64,000 nt of DNA from Gemmatimonadaceae bacterium (GCA_030647905.1 JAUSJA010000027.1:123374-187373), one strand, 5' to 3'; shown: positions 15,388 to 24,621, counted from the first letter of the stretch. Notes: generated by a model from the letters alone, not told the origin. Numbers and translations are program-made.

Positions 15388-17865
15388 ATGGCCAGGAATC
15401 AGCGTAAGGACGACATACTCAGGTCCGAGATCCCGCCGGCGCTGCCACTCATGGCGCTGCGCTCGACGATCGTCTATCCGCTAGGCACGATCGCCGTACA
15501 GATGGGAGCGCCCGAAAACCTCGCGCTCCTTCGCGACAACCCCGGCTCGGGCCTTATCGTCGCACTCGTCGTCGCCACCGGTGACCATGTAGAGACGATT
15601 GATCTCGACACCTTCGTCGGCCGCGTCGGCGTCGCGGCGCGCGTCCACGAGCGCATCAATCTCCCCGGAGAGACGGTGCAGATCACGCTCCAGGGCCTGC
15701 GTCGCATAGTGATAGACAGCGTTTCGCAGCGCACGCCGTATCCGATCGCGCAGGTCACATGCGCGAAAGAACTTTTAGCCAACCCGAACGAGGTGGACGA
15801 GCTCGTCACGCGCGTCGTGACGGCGGCGGAAACGCTCGCGCAGATGGTGGACCGCATCCCCGACGAGGTCCCCGCAATCCTCAGGATGAACGTCTCGGAC
15901 CCGGGCCGGTTCGCCGACCTCGCCGCGACGAACATGAACTTCAAGATCTCCGACAAGGACGAGATCGTTCAGCGGCTCGACATCGGCAAGCGTCTCCGTT
16001 TTCTGCTTACTCGCCTCGAGCGCGAGGTGGCCCGTGCGCACGTGGTCGAGGACGTGAAGCGACAGACGGAGATCAAGATCGAGCAGCACCAGCGCGAGTT
16101 CTTTCTCCGCCAGCAGCTCCGCGCAATCCAGGCCGAGCTCGGAGAATCCGACCCCGGGGAGAAGGAAGCAATCGAGACTCTTCGCAAGATCGAGGAGACG
16201 AAGATGTCCGAGCGCGCGACGCAGGAAGCGCGTCGTGAGACGGAGCGCCTTCGCCAGCTCTCGCCCGCGTCGAGCGAGTATCAGGTCATCCGCACATACC
16301 TCGACTGGCTTCTGTCGCTTCCGTGGGAGAAGCGCTCGGGCAAGGATGACATTGATCTCAGCACGGTCGAGAAGTCGCTCGACGAGCGGCACTACGGCCT
16401 GAACGAAGCGAAGGAGCGCATCCTCGAGTTCCTCGCCGTGCGAAAGCTGCGCGGAAACGACCCCCACGGCCCCATCCTCTGCCTCGCGGGTCCGCCAGGC
16501 ACGGGCAAGACTTCGCTCGGAGAAGCCATCGCGACAGCCATCGGGCGCGAGTTCTATCGCATCTCCGTCGGCGGCGTGCGCGACGAAGCCGAGATCCGCG
16601 GACATCGCCGCACCTACGTCGGCGCCATGCCGGGCCTGCTCATCCAGGCGCTCCGCCGGGTGCAGGTCAGAGATCCGGTATTCATGATTGACGAGATAGA
16701 CAAGATGAGCGGAGGAGGCGCCTCGGGCGATCCGACAGCCGCCATGCTCGAGGTTCTCGACCCGTCGCAGAACCAGAGCTTCGTGGACCACTATCTCAAC
16801 GTGCCGTTCGACCTGTCGCAGATCCTGTTCATCTGCACGGCCAACAACATCTACGACATACTCCCACCGCTTCGCGACCGGATGGAAATCATTCGCATCG
16901 CCGGCTATACGGTCGAGGAAAAAGTCGAGATCGCCTGGCGGTACATGCTGCCGCGCCTTTTCGAGGAGCACGGCATCACCGACAAGGATCTCCAGTTCAC
17001 CGACGAAGTGCTCGGCTTCATCTCCAGCCGCTACTCGCGCGAAGCGGGACTGAGAAACTTCGAGCGCGATCTCGCCGCGATCATGCGCCGCCGCGCGCGA
17101 AAAAAGGCGGACGGCGAGCAGGGCGCATGGATCGTGGACAACGCGCGCGTCATGGACATTCTCGGCAATCCCCGCTATCAGCTCGAATCGGCCGAGCAGG
17201 AGCCGGAGATCGGCGTCGTCACCGGGCTCGCGTGGACGGCGGCCGGCGGCGACCTGATGCTCATCGAAGCGCTACGCATGCCGGGGTCCGGAAAGCTCAC
17301 CGTCACAGGACAGCTCGGCAGCGTGATGCGGGAGTCGGTGGACGCGGCGTACTCTTACGTCCGCTCACGCGCCGAAGTTCTCGGGATCGCCAGGGAGGAA
17401 TTCCGCGACTGCGACCTGCACGTGCACTTCCCCGCAGGCGCGATCCCCAAGGACGGCCCCAGCGCCGGTGCCGCGATCACGCTCGCGATCGCCAGCGTTC
17501 TCAGCCAGCGGCCTATCCGCCGGGACATGGCCATCACCGGCGAAGTCACGCTGCGCGGCAAGCTGCTCGAGATCGGCGGCGTGAAGGAGAAAGTGCTTGC
17601 CTCATATCGCGCCGGGCTGCGCCAGGTGATCATGCCGTCAACGAACGAGAAGGACCTGCGCGACATCCCCGATGAAGTGCGGGGCCACATGGCGTTCACC
17701 TTCGTCTCCACGATGGACGAGGTGCTCCATCTCATGCTCATGCAGAAGCCGCTGCCGGTGCTCGCCGATTCGCCGCCACCGCGCCGTGCGTCACCACGCA
17801 AGAGGGAGAAAACTTCGACCCCTGCCGCGCGTAGTGACGATGCGATCCCTGTAGCCAAGGACTAA
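15388..17865 (+). CDS. lon: ATP-dependent protease Lon, first copy
   Basis: The 825-aa protein has the LON substrate domain (LPLMALRSTIVYPLGTIAVQ), a coiled middle region, an AAA+ domain with Walker A GPPGTGKTS at about 368 and the GHRRTYVGAMPG loop, and the serine-lysine protease domain. The catalytic Ser is in PKDGPSAGAAI at about residue 692 and the Lys lies in the later GGVKEKVL. A basic C-terminal tail follows. It degrades misfolded and regulatory proteins in the cytoplasm. A second, clearly different Lon lies at 56350-58794 in the clp cluster, so this one stands alone and may have a specialised role. Confidence 0.95.
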   Translation: MARNQRKDDILRSEIPPALPLMALRSTIVYPLGTIAVQMGAPENLALLRDNPGSGLIVALVVATGDHVETIDLDTFVGRVGVAARVHERINLPGETVQITLQGLRRIVIDSVSQRTPYPIAQVTCAKELLANPNEVDELVTRVVTAAETLAQMVDRIPDEVPAILRMNVSDPGRFADLAATNMNFKISDKDEIVQRLDIGKRLRFLLTRLEREVARAHVVEDVKRQTEIKIEQHQREFFLRQQLRAIQAELGESDPGEKEAIETLRKIEETKMSERATQEARRETERLRQLSPASSEYQVIRTYLDWLLSLPWEKRSGKDDIDLSTVEKSLDERHYGLNEAKERILEFLAVRKLRGNDPHGPILCLAGPPGTGKTSLGEAIATAIGREFYRISVGGVRDEAEIRGHRRTYVGAMPGLLIQALRRVQVRDPVFMIDEIDKMSGGGASGDPTAAMLEVLDPSQNQSFVDHYLNVPFDLSQILFICTANNIYDILPPLRDRMEIIRIAGYTVEEKVEIAWRYMLPRLFEEHGITDKDLQFTDEVLGFISSRYSREAGLRNFERDLAAIMRRRARKKADGEQGAWIVDNARVMDILGNPRYQLESAEQEPEIGVVTGLAWTAAGGDLMLIEALRMPGSGKLTVTGQLGSVMRESVDAAYSYVRSRAEVLGIAREEFRDCDLHVHFPAGAIPKDGPSAGAAITLAIASVLSQRPIRRDMAITGEVTLRGKLLEIGGVKEKVLASYRAGLRQVIMPSTNEKDLRDIPDEVRGHMAFTFVSTMDEVLHLMLMQKPLPVLADSPPPRRASPRKREKTSTPAARSDDAIPVAKD

Positions 17866-17871
17866 GCTTTA

Positions 17872-18053
17872 GTGCTTCTCAGCGCCAACAACGCATGGGT
17901 GGACCTCGCCGTGAACGTCGTGGGTGGAACGGGTCGAGGAGCTGTTGCGCCGTCATCGACACGGAGCTCAAGCTCATCATCGGTGCGGGCTACGTCCTCG
18001 GCGCGGTCGTAGGCGTGTTCACCTTTCTCATCTCGCACCTCGCAGGGCTCTGA
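17872..18053 (+). pseudogene. Short membrane-protein remnant, possibly DUF445 tail
   Basis: One frame begins LLSANNAWVDLAVNVVG. After a frame change the sequence continues DTELKLIIGAGYVLGAVVGV and FTFLISHLAGL, then stops at 18051-18053. The hydrophobic end resembles the C-terminal helix of DUF445 family membrane proteins. Only about 60 codons remain in two frames. The family name is a weak guess; that it is a decayed gene end is more likely than not. Confidence 0.35.
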
Positions 18054-18057
18054 CGCC

Positions 18058-19380
18058 CTACTGCTTCAGTCCGATCTTCGAGATGTCGAGTACGCTCATG
18101 CTGGCGCCGGCCGGCACATCCACATACAGAACCACCGGTCGCCCGGCGACTTCGTCGGTGCTGATCCGAATCGAGCGACCCGCCGCCGAGTAGCTTCGCG
18201 TCACTGAGCCCGGCGGTGAATCGGAGGTCGCCTTGTAGCGCTTGTTCACGACCTTCCCGAGAAGATCGTAGAACTCCGACGCGTCGGCCTGTGAATCCCA
18301 CACAGTCACCCACGCGACTCCCTGACCGCTGGCCGCGTTGAACAGCTCGTACCGGTCGCCGTCCCACCCGGTCGCGCCCTGCACCGCTTCGTTCTGATCC
18401 TTCAGGTGCTGGAACAGGAAGAGTCGCGTCTCGAATTCGCCAAGCGTGTTCTGATATGTCGCCGCGGCACCCTTCAATCGCGGGAGCGTAATGTCGGTCG
18501 GCGCATCGCGCTTTCCAAAGAATGCACCCGAATGCAGCACCTGCTCCGTCGAGACCGGCATGTCCCGGTAGATGGGCTTGCCCGCGCTGCGCTCTTTGTA
18601 GTTGCGCACGAATTCGGCTCCGCTCAGATACGGGAAAATCAGCGTCTCCTGTATCACGACCGGCGCGCGCGCGAACACGGGCATGGACGCCTGGTTCTCC
18701 CGGATCATCTCGCGAACCCTGTCCCAGCCACCCGGCAGGTTCATCGCGACGTTCGTCCCGCCGAGCATCGCGGAGATCTGCTCGTAAACCGCCTGCCCTT
18801 CGAATACCGCCTGGGCGGCGGACTGCCGGTCGTTCTGCCCTTCCACCTTCTGCGTCGAATCGAGACTGATGTACTGGTCCTGCAACGCATGCACGAGCTC
18901 GTGCGTGATCGTGATCCCCACGACATCCTTCGGCGCATCGTTCACGACGTAGAGGACCTTCGTCTTCGGATCGTAATAGCCGACGATCTGCTCCTCGAGG
19001 AGGTCTATCAGGAATTTCTGGAGGTTGAGCGTGTCGGGGATCATGCCGAGGCGCTTGTACGCGGCAGTGATACCGGCGAACTGACGCGCCGCGGCAGGAT
19101 CGGTGATCTGCCGCGTCACGAACTCGCGGACCTGCGCCTTGGAGCGCGACTCGACCCTGGGCGGCTGCTTGAACTTGAGCCCGACCGCATTCTCGATGGC
19201 GGGGACGGCGTCGCTTACCTGTTTGCCGAACGGACCGGTGTGCTCCGCTTTCCTGTCGGTGCACGACGGCATCAGGCCGACGGCGAGCAGCACCACGGCG
19301 ACCCCCCACATTCCGTGGCCCGTCATCCCGCGCCCGAGGCGCTCGAGACCCTTCGATTCATGCTGCATGTCCGCCGGCAT
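18058..19380 (-). CDS. HExxH lipoprotein, putative zinc peptidase of unknown family
   Basis: The 440-aa product starts at 19380, where its ATG overlaps the prepilin peptidase stop (TGATG). It has a hydrophobic segment WGVAVVLLAVGLMPSC, consistent with a lipoprotein signal; the true start may be an internal Met nearer the segment. A zinc-type motif THELVHALQDQY lies at about residues 160-171, followed by an FEGQAVYEQ stretch where a third ligand Glu could sit. The remainder has no motif that I recognise. It is third in an operon with an RNA methyltransferase and prepilin peptidase. Envelope proteolysis is plausible; the substrate is unknown. Confidence 0.8.
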   Translation of the reverse strand: MPADMQHESKGLERLGRGMTGHGMWGVAVVLLAVGLMPSCTDRKAEHTGPFGKQVSDAVPAIENAVGLKFKQPPRVESRSKAQVREFVTRQITDPAAARQFAGITAAYKRLGMIPDTLNLQKFLIDLLEEQIVGYYDPKTKVLYVVNDAPKDVVGITITHELVHALQDQYISLDSTQKVEGQNDRQSAAQAVFEGQAVYEQISAMLGGTNVAMNLPGGWDRVREMIRENQASMPVFARAPVVIQETLIFPYLSGAEFVRNYKERSAGKPIYRDMPVSTEQVLHSGAFFGKRDAPTDITLPRLKGAAATYQNTLGEFETRLFLFQHLKDQNEAVQGATGWDGDRYELFNAASGQGVAWVTVWDSQADASEFYDLLGKVVNKRYKATSDSPPGSVTRSYSAAGRSIRISTDEVAGRPVVLYVDVPAGASMSVLDISKIGLKQ

Positions 19381-20201
19381 CAGAGTCCCGAATAACTCGC
19401 GTACGCGTTGATCAGTCGTTGGCCCCAAAGCAATGCGATCACCGCGGCGGGCGCAAGAAAAACGCCGAACGGCACGAGCGGCGGACCGAACTCCGACTTC
19501 GCCGCGCGCGAGCGCATCCATATGATCGGATACACAACTCCGAGAACAACGACGGCGCCGATCAGTGCGCCGACGAAGATGGTGATAAGTGCCCGATTGG
19601 CGCCGACCGCCCCGCCGACCATCGCCATCAGCGTGACGTCCCCGAAACCCATCGCCTCCTTCTTCAGCGCCACCTCGCCGAGCCATCCAGCGATGGCGAT
19701 CGCGCCGGCCCCGGCGCAGGCGCCGATCACCGCGTCGTATGCGCCGGCGAACGGACCGGTGTCGCCGATGAACAGCGACGCGAGCGCGGTCACGATCACC
19801 CAGGCAAGACCAAATACCGTGAAGCCGTCGGGGATGAGGTACCGCTTCGCATCCGTGATCGCGATGCCGATCAGCACCGTGACGAACACCACGACGCGCA
19901 GCGCCGTGAACGAAAGGCCGAACTCGAGATAGCTGAGAGTCCAGACTACGCCGACGATGATCTCGACGAGCGGATACTGGAACGAGATCGGCTTGCGGCA
20001 CCCGCGGCAGCGGCCGCGCAGCACGATCCAGCTCACGATCGGAATGTTCTCCATCGCTCCGATCTGCCGCCCGCAGTTCGGGCAGCGCGAGCGCGGCCGC
20101 ACGACGGACAAGCCATCGGGCCAGCGCGATATGCACACGTTGAGAAACGATCCTAAACAGGCTCCACAGAGGAAGCTGTAGGCCGCCCAGATGGTTTGCA
20201 T
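19380..20201 (-). CDS. Prepilin peptidase / N-methyltransferase (type IV leader peptidase)
   Basis: This inner-membrane aspartic enzyme cleaves and methylates type IV prepilins and pseudopilins. The chosen start at 20201 gives MQTIWAAYSFLCGACLGSFL and 273 aa, and overlaps the upstream stop (TAATG). Two CxxC pairs (CPNCGRQI and CRGCRKPI) form the zinc methyltransferase domain. The two catalytic Asp lie in AITDAKRYLIPD and GFGDVTLMA; the second usually reads GxGDxK, so Thr replaces Lys after the Asp. About eight membrane helices follow. It likely serves pilus or type II secretion genes such as the GspE-type ATPase at 61429. Confidence 0.93.
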   Translation of the reverse strand: MQTIWAAYSFLCGACLGSFLNVCISRWPDGLSVVRPRSRCPNCGRQIGAMENIPIVSWIVLRGRCRGCRKPISFQYPLVEIIVGVVWTLSYLEFGLSFTALRVVVFVTVLIGIAITDAKRYLIPDGFTVFGLAWVIVTALASLFIGDTGPFAGAYDAVIGACAGAGAIAIAGWLGEVALKKEAMGFGDVTLMAMVGGAVGANRALITIFVGALIGAVVVLGVVYPIIWMRSRAAKSEFGPPLVPFGVFLAPAAVIALLWGQRLINAYASYSGL

Positions 20202-20959
20202 TATTTCCTGAGCTGATAAAGGAGAATGCCCGCGGCCACCGCGACGTTCAGCGATTCGACCGGGCCGGAGATTGGCAGCGACACAAGCTGCGTTGCGCGC
20301 GCTCGCATGGAAGACGACAATCCGGCTCCCTCGTTTCCGACGACGAGGGCGAGCCGAGGGGGCGCCGGCATGCCGTCCACCGGCGTACCGCCCGCATCGG
20401 CGCCCCACAGCTCGGCCTTCTCGCTGTCAAGAAAAGACATGAGCTCGTCCACGGTGCAGTGCATCGCGGGGTGATGGAAGCTCGCTCCCATCGCGCCGCG
20501 GACGACCTTCGCGTTCCAGAGGTCCACGGTTCCCGGCAGCGCGATAGTAGCGTCAGCTCCGAGCGCGGCCGCCGTCCGCAGAATGGTGCCGACGTTGCCG
20601 GGATCCTGAACGGCATCGAGGACGAGGAGCCGCAGCGATGCCCGCCCTGCGAGAGCGGCGAGCGAATGTCCCGGAATCTCCGCGATTGCCAGCACGCCCT
20701 GCGGCGATTCCGTTTCCGCCGCACTCCTGAATTCGGCCTCGTCCACCGCGGCCGTCTCGACGCCGCGCTGCGCGATGAGCGCTCTCAACGCGGGTCCCCG
20801 GGGCGCGCCATCGAGCTGAGGGGCGGTGAGGACTCCGCGAATCCGAAGGTCAGAACGGAGCAGCTCCTCCACCGAACGCACCCCCTCCGCCACGAAGACG
20901 GCATGCCGCTCCCGCGATTTTCGTCGCCTCAGGTCCCGCGCGAAGGTCAGAAGTCTCAA
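20201..20959 (-). CDS. SpoU-family RNA 2'-O-ribose methyltransferase
   Basis: The 252-aa protein has an N-terminal substrate-binding part (RHAVFVAEGVRSVEELL) and the C-terminal knot with the three SpoU motifs: LDAVQDPGNVGTILRTA, LALVVGNEGAGLS, and LPISGPVESLNVAVAAGILL. These bind S-adenosylmethionine. It resembles TsnR/RlmB-like rRNA methyltransferases, but the exact target nucleotide cannot be told from the sequence. Its stop overlaps the start of prepilin peptidase by one base, so the three minus-strand genes 20959 to 18058 form an operon. Confidence 0.93.
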   Translation of the reverse strand: MRLLTFARDLRRRKSRERHAVFVAEGVRSVEELLRSDLRIRGVLTAPQLDGAPRGPALRALIAQRGVETAAVDEAEFRSAAETESPQGVLAIAEIPGHSLAALAGRASLRLLVLDAVQDPGNVGTILRTAAALGADATIALPGTVDLWNAKVVRGAMGASFHHPAMHCTVDELMSFLDSEKAELWGADAGGTPVDGMPAPPRLALVVGNEGAGLSSSMRARATQLVSLPISGPVESLNVAVAAGILLYQLRK

Positions 20960-21032
20960 GATGGTATGGGTTTAACAGTGTGGAATGGGACTTGCCTTTT
21001 ACGGCGGCGTGCAATTTACCGCGAGAACTCAA

Positions 21033-21824
21033 ATGAAACGAATATTTGTGTCACTGGCTCTTGCCACATCCCTGACTGCCTGCGGCATCTCCCAGCAGCA
21101 GGAGGTGCAGATGGGCCAGGAATCATCGCAGGAGATCAATGCCAAGCTGCGCATCGTGAGCGACCCTGAGATCAACCGGTACATCAACGTCCTGGGCGAC
21201 CAGATCGCCAGCAGGACGAGCCGGGCCGATCTGGACTGGCGCTTCTATATAGTGGACTCGAAGGAAGTGAACGCCTTCGCGGTGCCGGGGGGCTACGTCT
21301 ACGTCAACCGCGGCCTCGTCGAGCGCACTGCCAGGATGGACGAGCTCGCGGGAGTCCTCGGGCACGAGATCGGACACGTGGTCCGCAGGCACAGCATCAA
21401 GCAGATGGAGAAGGCGCAGGGCGCGAACATCGGTGTGACGCTCGCGTGCGTGCTCACCAACATCTGTAGCAGCCAGGCAGCGCAGGCCGGAATCCAAGTC
21501 GCCGGCGGCGTCGTCTTTGCGCGGTTCAGCCGCCAGGACGAGCTCGAAGCCGACCAGGAAGCGGTCGCAAACACGGTGCTGGCGGGAATCAATCCCCAGG
21601 GAATCGTCACGATGTTCCAGAAGCTGATCGAGGAGCGGAGGACTCGCCCGAGCGCGGTAGAAGGCTGGTTCTCCACGCACCCGCTCGAGGAGGACCGCGT
21701 CACGGCGGCTCAGGCCTCGATCAACCAGATTCCGAGCGCCACGCGTGCACGCCTGACGACGAATTCGAGCAACTACAACACTTTCGTGTCGCGCCTGAGA
21801 TCGCTTCCCGCGCCGAGGCAGTAA
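21033..21824 (+). CDS. M48 family metallopeptidase lipoprotein
   Basis: I chose the ATG at 21033 because it starts a lipoprotein signal (MKRIFVSLALATSLTAC) and the upstream codons are not signal-like. The 263-aa protein carries HEIGHVVRRHS at about residue 105, the zinc-binding HExxH, and a downstream ELEADQEAV glutamate ligand as in M48 enzymes. Length and layout are like the small periplasmic BepA/LoiP group, which cut damaged outer-membrane proteins. It faces away from the methyltransferase operon, with divergent promoters in 20960-21032. Confidence 0.93.
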   Translation: MKRIFVSLALATSLTACGISQQQEVQMGQESSQEINAKLRIVSDPEINRYINVLGDQIASRTSRADLDWRFYIVDSKEVNAFAVPGGYVYVNRGLVERTARMDELAGVLGHEIGHVVRRHSIKQMEKAQGANIGVTLACVLTNICSSQAAQAGIQVAGGVVFARFSRQDELEADQEAVANTVLAGINPQGIVTMFQKLIEERRTRPSAVEGWFSTHPLEEDRVTAAQASINQIPSATRARLTTNSSNYNTFVSRLRSLPAPRQ

Positions 21825-21894
21825 CGACAGAGGTACGGACCGCTCGGGGGACTGCCGCGAGGCAACAGCGCGTGCAGTGAGCGGGAGAGCGAAC

Positions 21895-21920
21895 ATGCGC
21901 CGTGGGAATCCGCGGCGCAT
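21895..21920 (+). terminator. Hairpin before thiD
   Basis: ATGCGCCG (21895-21902) and CGGCGCAT (21913-21920) form a perfect 8-bp stem with a 10-base loop, followed by CTTTCGTT. It lies between the M48 gene stop and thiD start. It could end the M48 transcript, but the T run is poor. It ends 9 bases before the thiD ATG, so it might also affect thiD translation. Confidence 0.45.
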
Positions 21921-21929
21921 CTTTCGTTC

Positions 21930-22748
21930 ATGAAAGTCGCACTCACGATCGCCGGCTCCGATTCGGGCGGCGGCGCCGGAATTCAGGCGGATCTCAAGAC
22001 CTTCCACCAGTTCGGCGTCTTCGGCACTTCCGCCATTGCCGCGATCACCGCGCAGAACACGCTTGGCGTGTCGCAATGGCAGCCGGTGGATGTCGGCCTG
22101 GTGCGCGCGCAGATCGAAGCCGTCGCTTCCGACCTCCATCCTGCGGCGACCAAAACCGGTATGCTTGGGAGCCGAGACATCGTTGTAGTGGTCGCGGAAT
22201 CAATTCGCCGCTATCGCCTCTCGAATTACGTTCTCGACCCGGTGATGGTCGCGACCTCCGGCGACCTTCTCATCGAGACCGACGCCGTGGGCGCGATCCG
22301 GTCGGATCTTCTCCCCCTCGCATTCCTTGTCACTCCCAATGCCGGCGAGGCGCGCGTGATCGCCGGCTTTCCGGTCGAGAACGAGGACGACATGCGGCGC
22401 GCGGCGACTGCGATCGCCGCCATGGGTGCCGGCGCAGTTCTCATCAAGGGCGGACACGTGCGCGGCGGCGATCCCGAAACGGTGGTGGATCTCCTCTACG
22501 ACGGAGAGTTCACAATGTTTACCAACCCGCGCATTGACACTACGAGCACTCACGGCACCGGCTGTACGCTTTCGGCGGCAATCACCGCCGAGTTGGCGAA
22601 AGGAGCCGCTCTCCGGGACGCCGTCCGGTCAGCGATCGATTTCGTGCACACGGCGATGGCCACCGCGCCGGGACTGGGAAGCGGGCACGGCCCGCTCAAT
22701 CACTTTGCCGGCGGAAGCGCCGCGACGAACTCGCGAACCAGCGCCTGA
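21930..22748 (+). CDS. thiD: Hydroxymethylpyrimidine / phosphomethylpyrimidine kinase
   Basis: It phosphorylates HMP and HMP-P for thiamine synthesis. The 272-aa ribokinase-fold protein starts VALTIAGSDSGGGAGIQADL, has TKTGMLGS in the substrate pocket, the VTPNAGEA stretch, and the ATP/anion site STHGTGCTLSAAI with the catalytic Asp region. It ends GHGPLNHF plus a 13-residue tail. The last 49 bases overlap the end of punA on the other strand. No TPP riboswitch was recognised upstream and no other thi gene is near, so it may work in salvage. Confidence 0.95.
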   Translation: MKVALTIAGSDSGGGAGIQADLKTFHQFGVFGTSAIAAITAQNTLGVSQWQPVDVGLVRAQIEAVASDLHPAATKTGMLGSRDIVVVVAESIRRYRLSNYVLDPVMVATSGDLLIETDAVGAIRSDLLPLAFLVTPNAGEARVIAGFPVENEDDMRRAATAIAAMGAGAVLIKGGHVRGGDPETVVDLLYDGEFTMFTNPRIDTTSTHGTGCTLSAAITAELAKGAALRDAVRSAIDFVHTAMATAPGLGSGHGPLNHFAGGSAATNSRTSA

Positions 22749-23539
22749 AAGCCCTGCGCCGTGCGCGCCGTCACTTCGAGAACGTCGGTGTGAAGCACCG
22801 GCGTATCGCCGATGCCTGAAGCAGCGTTGGCGATACAGCTCATGCCCGCCACGCGCATTCCCATCGCGCGGGCGACAATGACCTCTGGCACGGTGGACAT
22901 TCCCACCGCGTCGGCACCAAGCCGCTCGAGCATCCGCACCTCCGCGCGCGTCTCGAACGACGGCCCCGGGAGCCACGCGTAAACACCTTCCTTCACACCG
23001 ATGCCGACCCTGGCCGCGCTGGCTTTGAGAAGAGCCCGCAGCTCCGCATCGTACGGCGCCGTCATGTCGGGGAAGCGCTCGTCTCCTTCCTCGACGTGAC
23101 CGGTGAGCGGATTCACTCCCGTGAGGTTCAGGTGATCCTCGATGATCATCAGATCGCCGGCGGCGAGATCGCGCCGGATTCCACCGGCGGCGTTCGAGGC
23201 GAAGTAAGTGCGCGCGCCGAGCGCGTGCATCACCCGAACGGGAAAGGCAGCCAGCTGGGGGGGATGGCCCTCATACATGTGAAAACGTCCCGCCAGCGCG
23301 ATGACGTTTCGCCCTCCGAGCCGGCCCGAGATGAGCGCGCCGGCATGCCCGATCACCGTCGCCGTCGGGAAGCCCGGCACCTCCGGGAACGGAACGCGCA
23401 CGGCACGCTCGATATCAGCGGCGAGGCCGCCGAGCCCGGAGCCGAGTACGATGCCGATCTCGGGTACCGCATCGCCGATCCGCTCGCGCACCGCCGCGGC
23501 ACTGCGCTCGGCCGCGTCTCTTCCATATGGCGCGCTCAT
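22700..23539 (-). CDS. punA: Purine-nucleoside phosphorylase
   Basis: It splits purine nucleosides with phosphate to free base and ribose-1-phosphate. The start at 23539 overlaps the add stop (ATGA), giving 279 aa. Trimeric PNP motifs are intact: IGIVLGSGLGGLA (phosphate-binding), GRFHMYEGH, ASNAAGGIRRDLAAGDLM, LPGPSFETRAE, and VGMSTVPEVIVA with the purine-site region SCIANAASGI. Coupling to adenosine deaminase makes a purine salvage unit: adenosine to inosine to hypoxanthine. Its last codons overlap thiD on the opposite strand by 49 bases. Confidence 0.95.
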   Translation of the reverse strand: MSAPYGRDAAERSAAAVRERIGDAVPEIGIVLGSGLGGLAADIERAVRVPFPEVPGFPTATVIGHAGALISGRLGGRNVIALAGRFHMYEGHPPQLAAFPVRVMHALGARTYFASNAAGGIRRDLAAGDLMIIEDHLNLTGVNPLTGHVEEGDERFPDMTAPYDAELRALLKASAARVGIGVKEGVYAWLPGPSFETRAEVRMLERLGADAVGMSTVPEVIVARAMGMRVAGMSCIANAASGIGDTPVLHTDVLEVTARTAQGFQALVREFVAALPPAK

Positions 23540-24573
23540 TCTGCGCCCGTCGCGATCGTGAGCATTTCCGCCGAGACTTCGTCGAGCAGCTTCAGGCGCT
23601 GTTCCCATGGCAGAAACGCGCTCTCGAATCCGTTGAGTGCCAGCGTGCAGAGCTCGTTGAGACTGAAGTCGAGATGCCTGGCGGCGAACGCGTACTCGTC
23701 GGTGAGCGTCGTTCCGCTCATGAGGCGATTGTCGGTGTTGAGCGCGACGTTCATTCCGCGGTCGAAATACTGCCTGAGCGGATGCGTTTCGTACGACTTC
23801 GCCGCGTGCGTCTGGACGTTGGACGTGAGACATATCTCGAGCCCGATGCGGCGATCGTTCACGTACTGCGTAAGATCGGCGTCCTCGATGAGCCGCGTGG
23901 CGTGCCCGAGCCGGTCAGCGCCGCACTTGTGGACGGCGTCGCGCACCGAGCGCGCGCCGTCGCCCTCGCCGGCGTGCACGGTGATGGCGAGGTTGTGCTT
24001 GCGCGCATATGCGAACGCGTCGGAATGAGCGGAGGCCGGAAAACCCGCTTCGCCTCCTGCCAGGTCGAAAGCGACGACACCCCGGTGCTTGTATGCAACC
24101 GCGAGCTGCGCCAGCTCGAGAGAGGTCTCCGGAGGAAGCTGTCTCAGCGAGCAGACGATGGACCTGGCGATGATGCCGTAGTCACGCTCGGCTCGCTCGA
24201 GCCCGCGGATCTGGGCTTCGAGTGCCTCGCCAAGCTCGAGTCCTCCCCGGCTATTGAGAATCGGAGCGTTGCGGACCTCGATGTAGCGCACTCCGTCGGC
24301 GGCGGCGTCCGCGCCCAGCTCGTATGCGATGCGCTCGATCGCCCCCGCAGTCTGCATCACGGAGACCGTCACCTCGAATCGCCTGAGATAGTCCTCGAGA
24401 GATTTGGCGTCGCTGACGATCATGTAGTCGCGCAGCGCGTCGGCGGTGTCGCGCGGCATGACCACATTGTATTCACGACCAAGCTCGAGGAGCGTGGACG
24501 GCCGGACCGAGCCGTCGAGGTGGCAGTGCAGCTCGGCCTTCGGAATTCGCCTCAGTTGTTCAGATGTCAGCAT
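23536..24573 (-). CDS. add: Adenosine deaminase
   Basis: This cytoplasmic zinc enzyme turns adenosine or deoxyadenosine into inosine. The 345-aa protein has KAELHCHLDGSVRP at residue 12 (two zinc His), VAFDLAGGEAGFP, TVHAGEGD with the third His and the catalytic Glu region, LGHATRL, and the Asp pair region ALNTDNRLMSGT. The usual CPTSN motif reads CLTSN, a mild change. It precedes punA with a 4-base overlap. Confidence 0.94.
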   Translation of the reverse strand: MLTSEQLRRIPKAELHCHLDGSVRPSTLLELGREYNVVMPRDTADALRDYMIVSDAKSLEDYLRRFEVTVSVMQTAGAIERIAYELGADAAADGVRYIEVRNAPILNSRGGLELGEALEAQIRGLERAERDYGIIARSIVCSLRQLPPETSLELAQLAVAYKHRGVVAFDLAGGEAGFPASAHSDAFAYARKHNLAITVHAGEGDGARSVRDAVHKCGADRLGHATRLIEDADLTQYVNDRRIGLEICLTSNVQTHAAKSYETHPLRQYFDRGMNVALNTDNRLMSGTTLTDEYAFAARHLDFSLNELCTLALNGFESAFLPWEQRLKLLDEVSAEMLTIATGAE

Positions 24574-24621
24574 CCACGATGATATCGAATTCCGTCGTAA
24601 AGGTGAAGCGAGACGTCGCGA

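Noticed and set aside
21825..21929. TPP riboswitch before thiD
   Set aside because: The leader is about 105 bases and lacks the CUGAGA and other thi-box landmarks; only a simple hairpin is seen.
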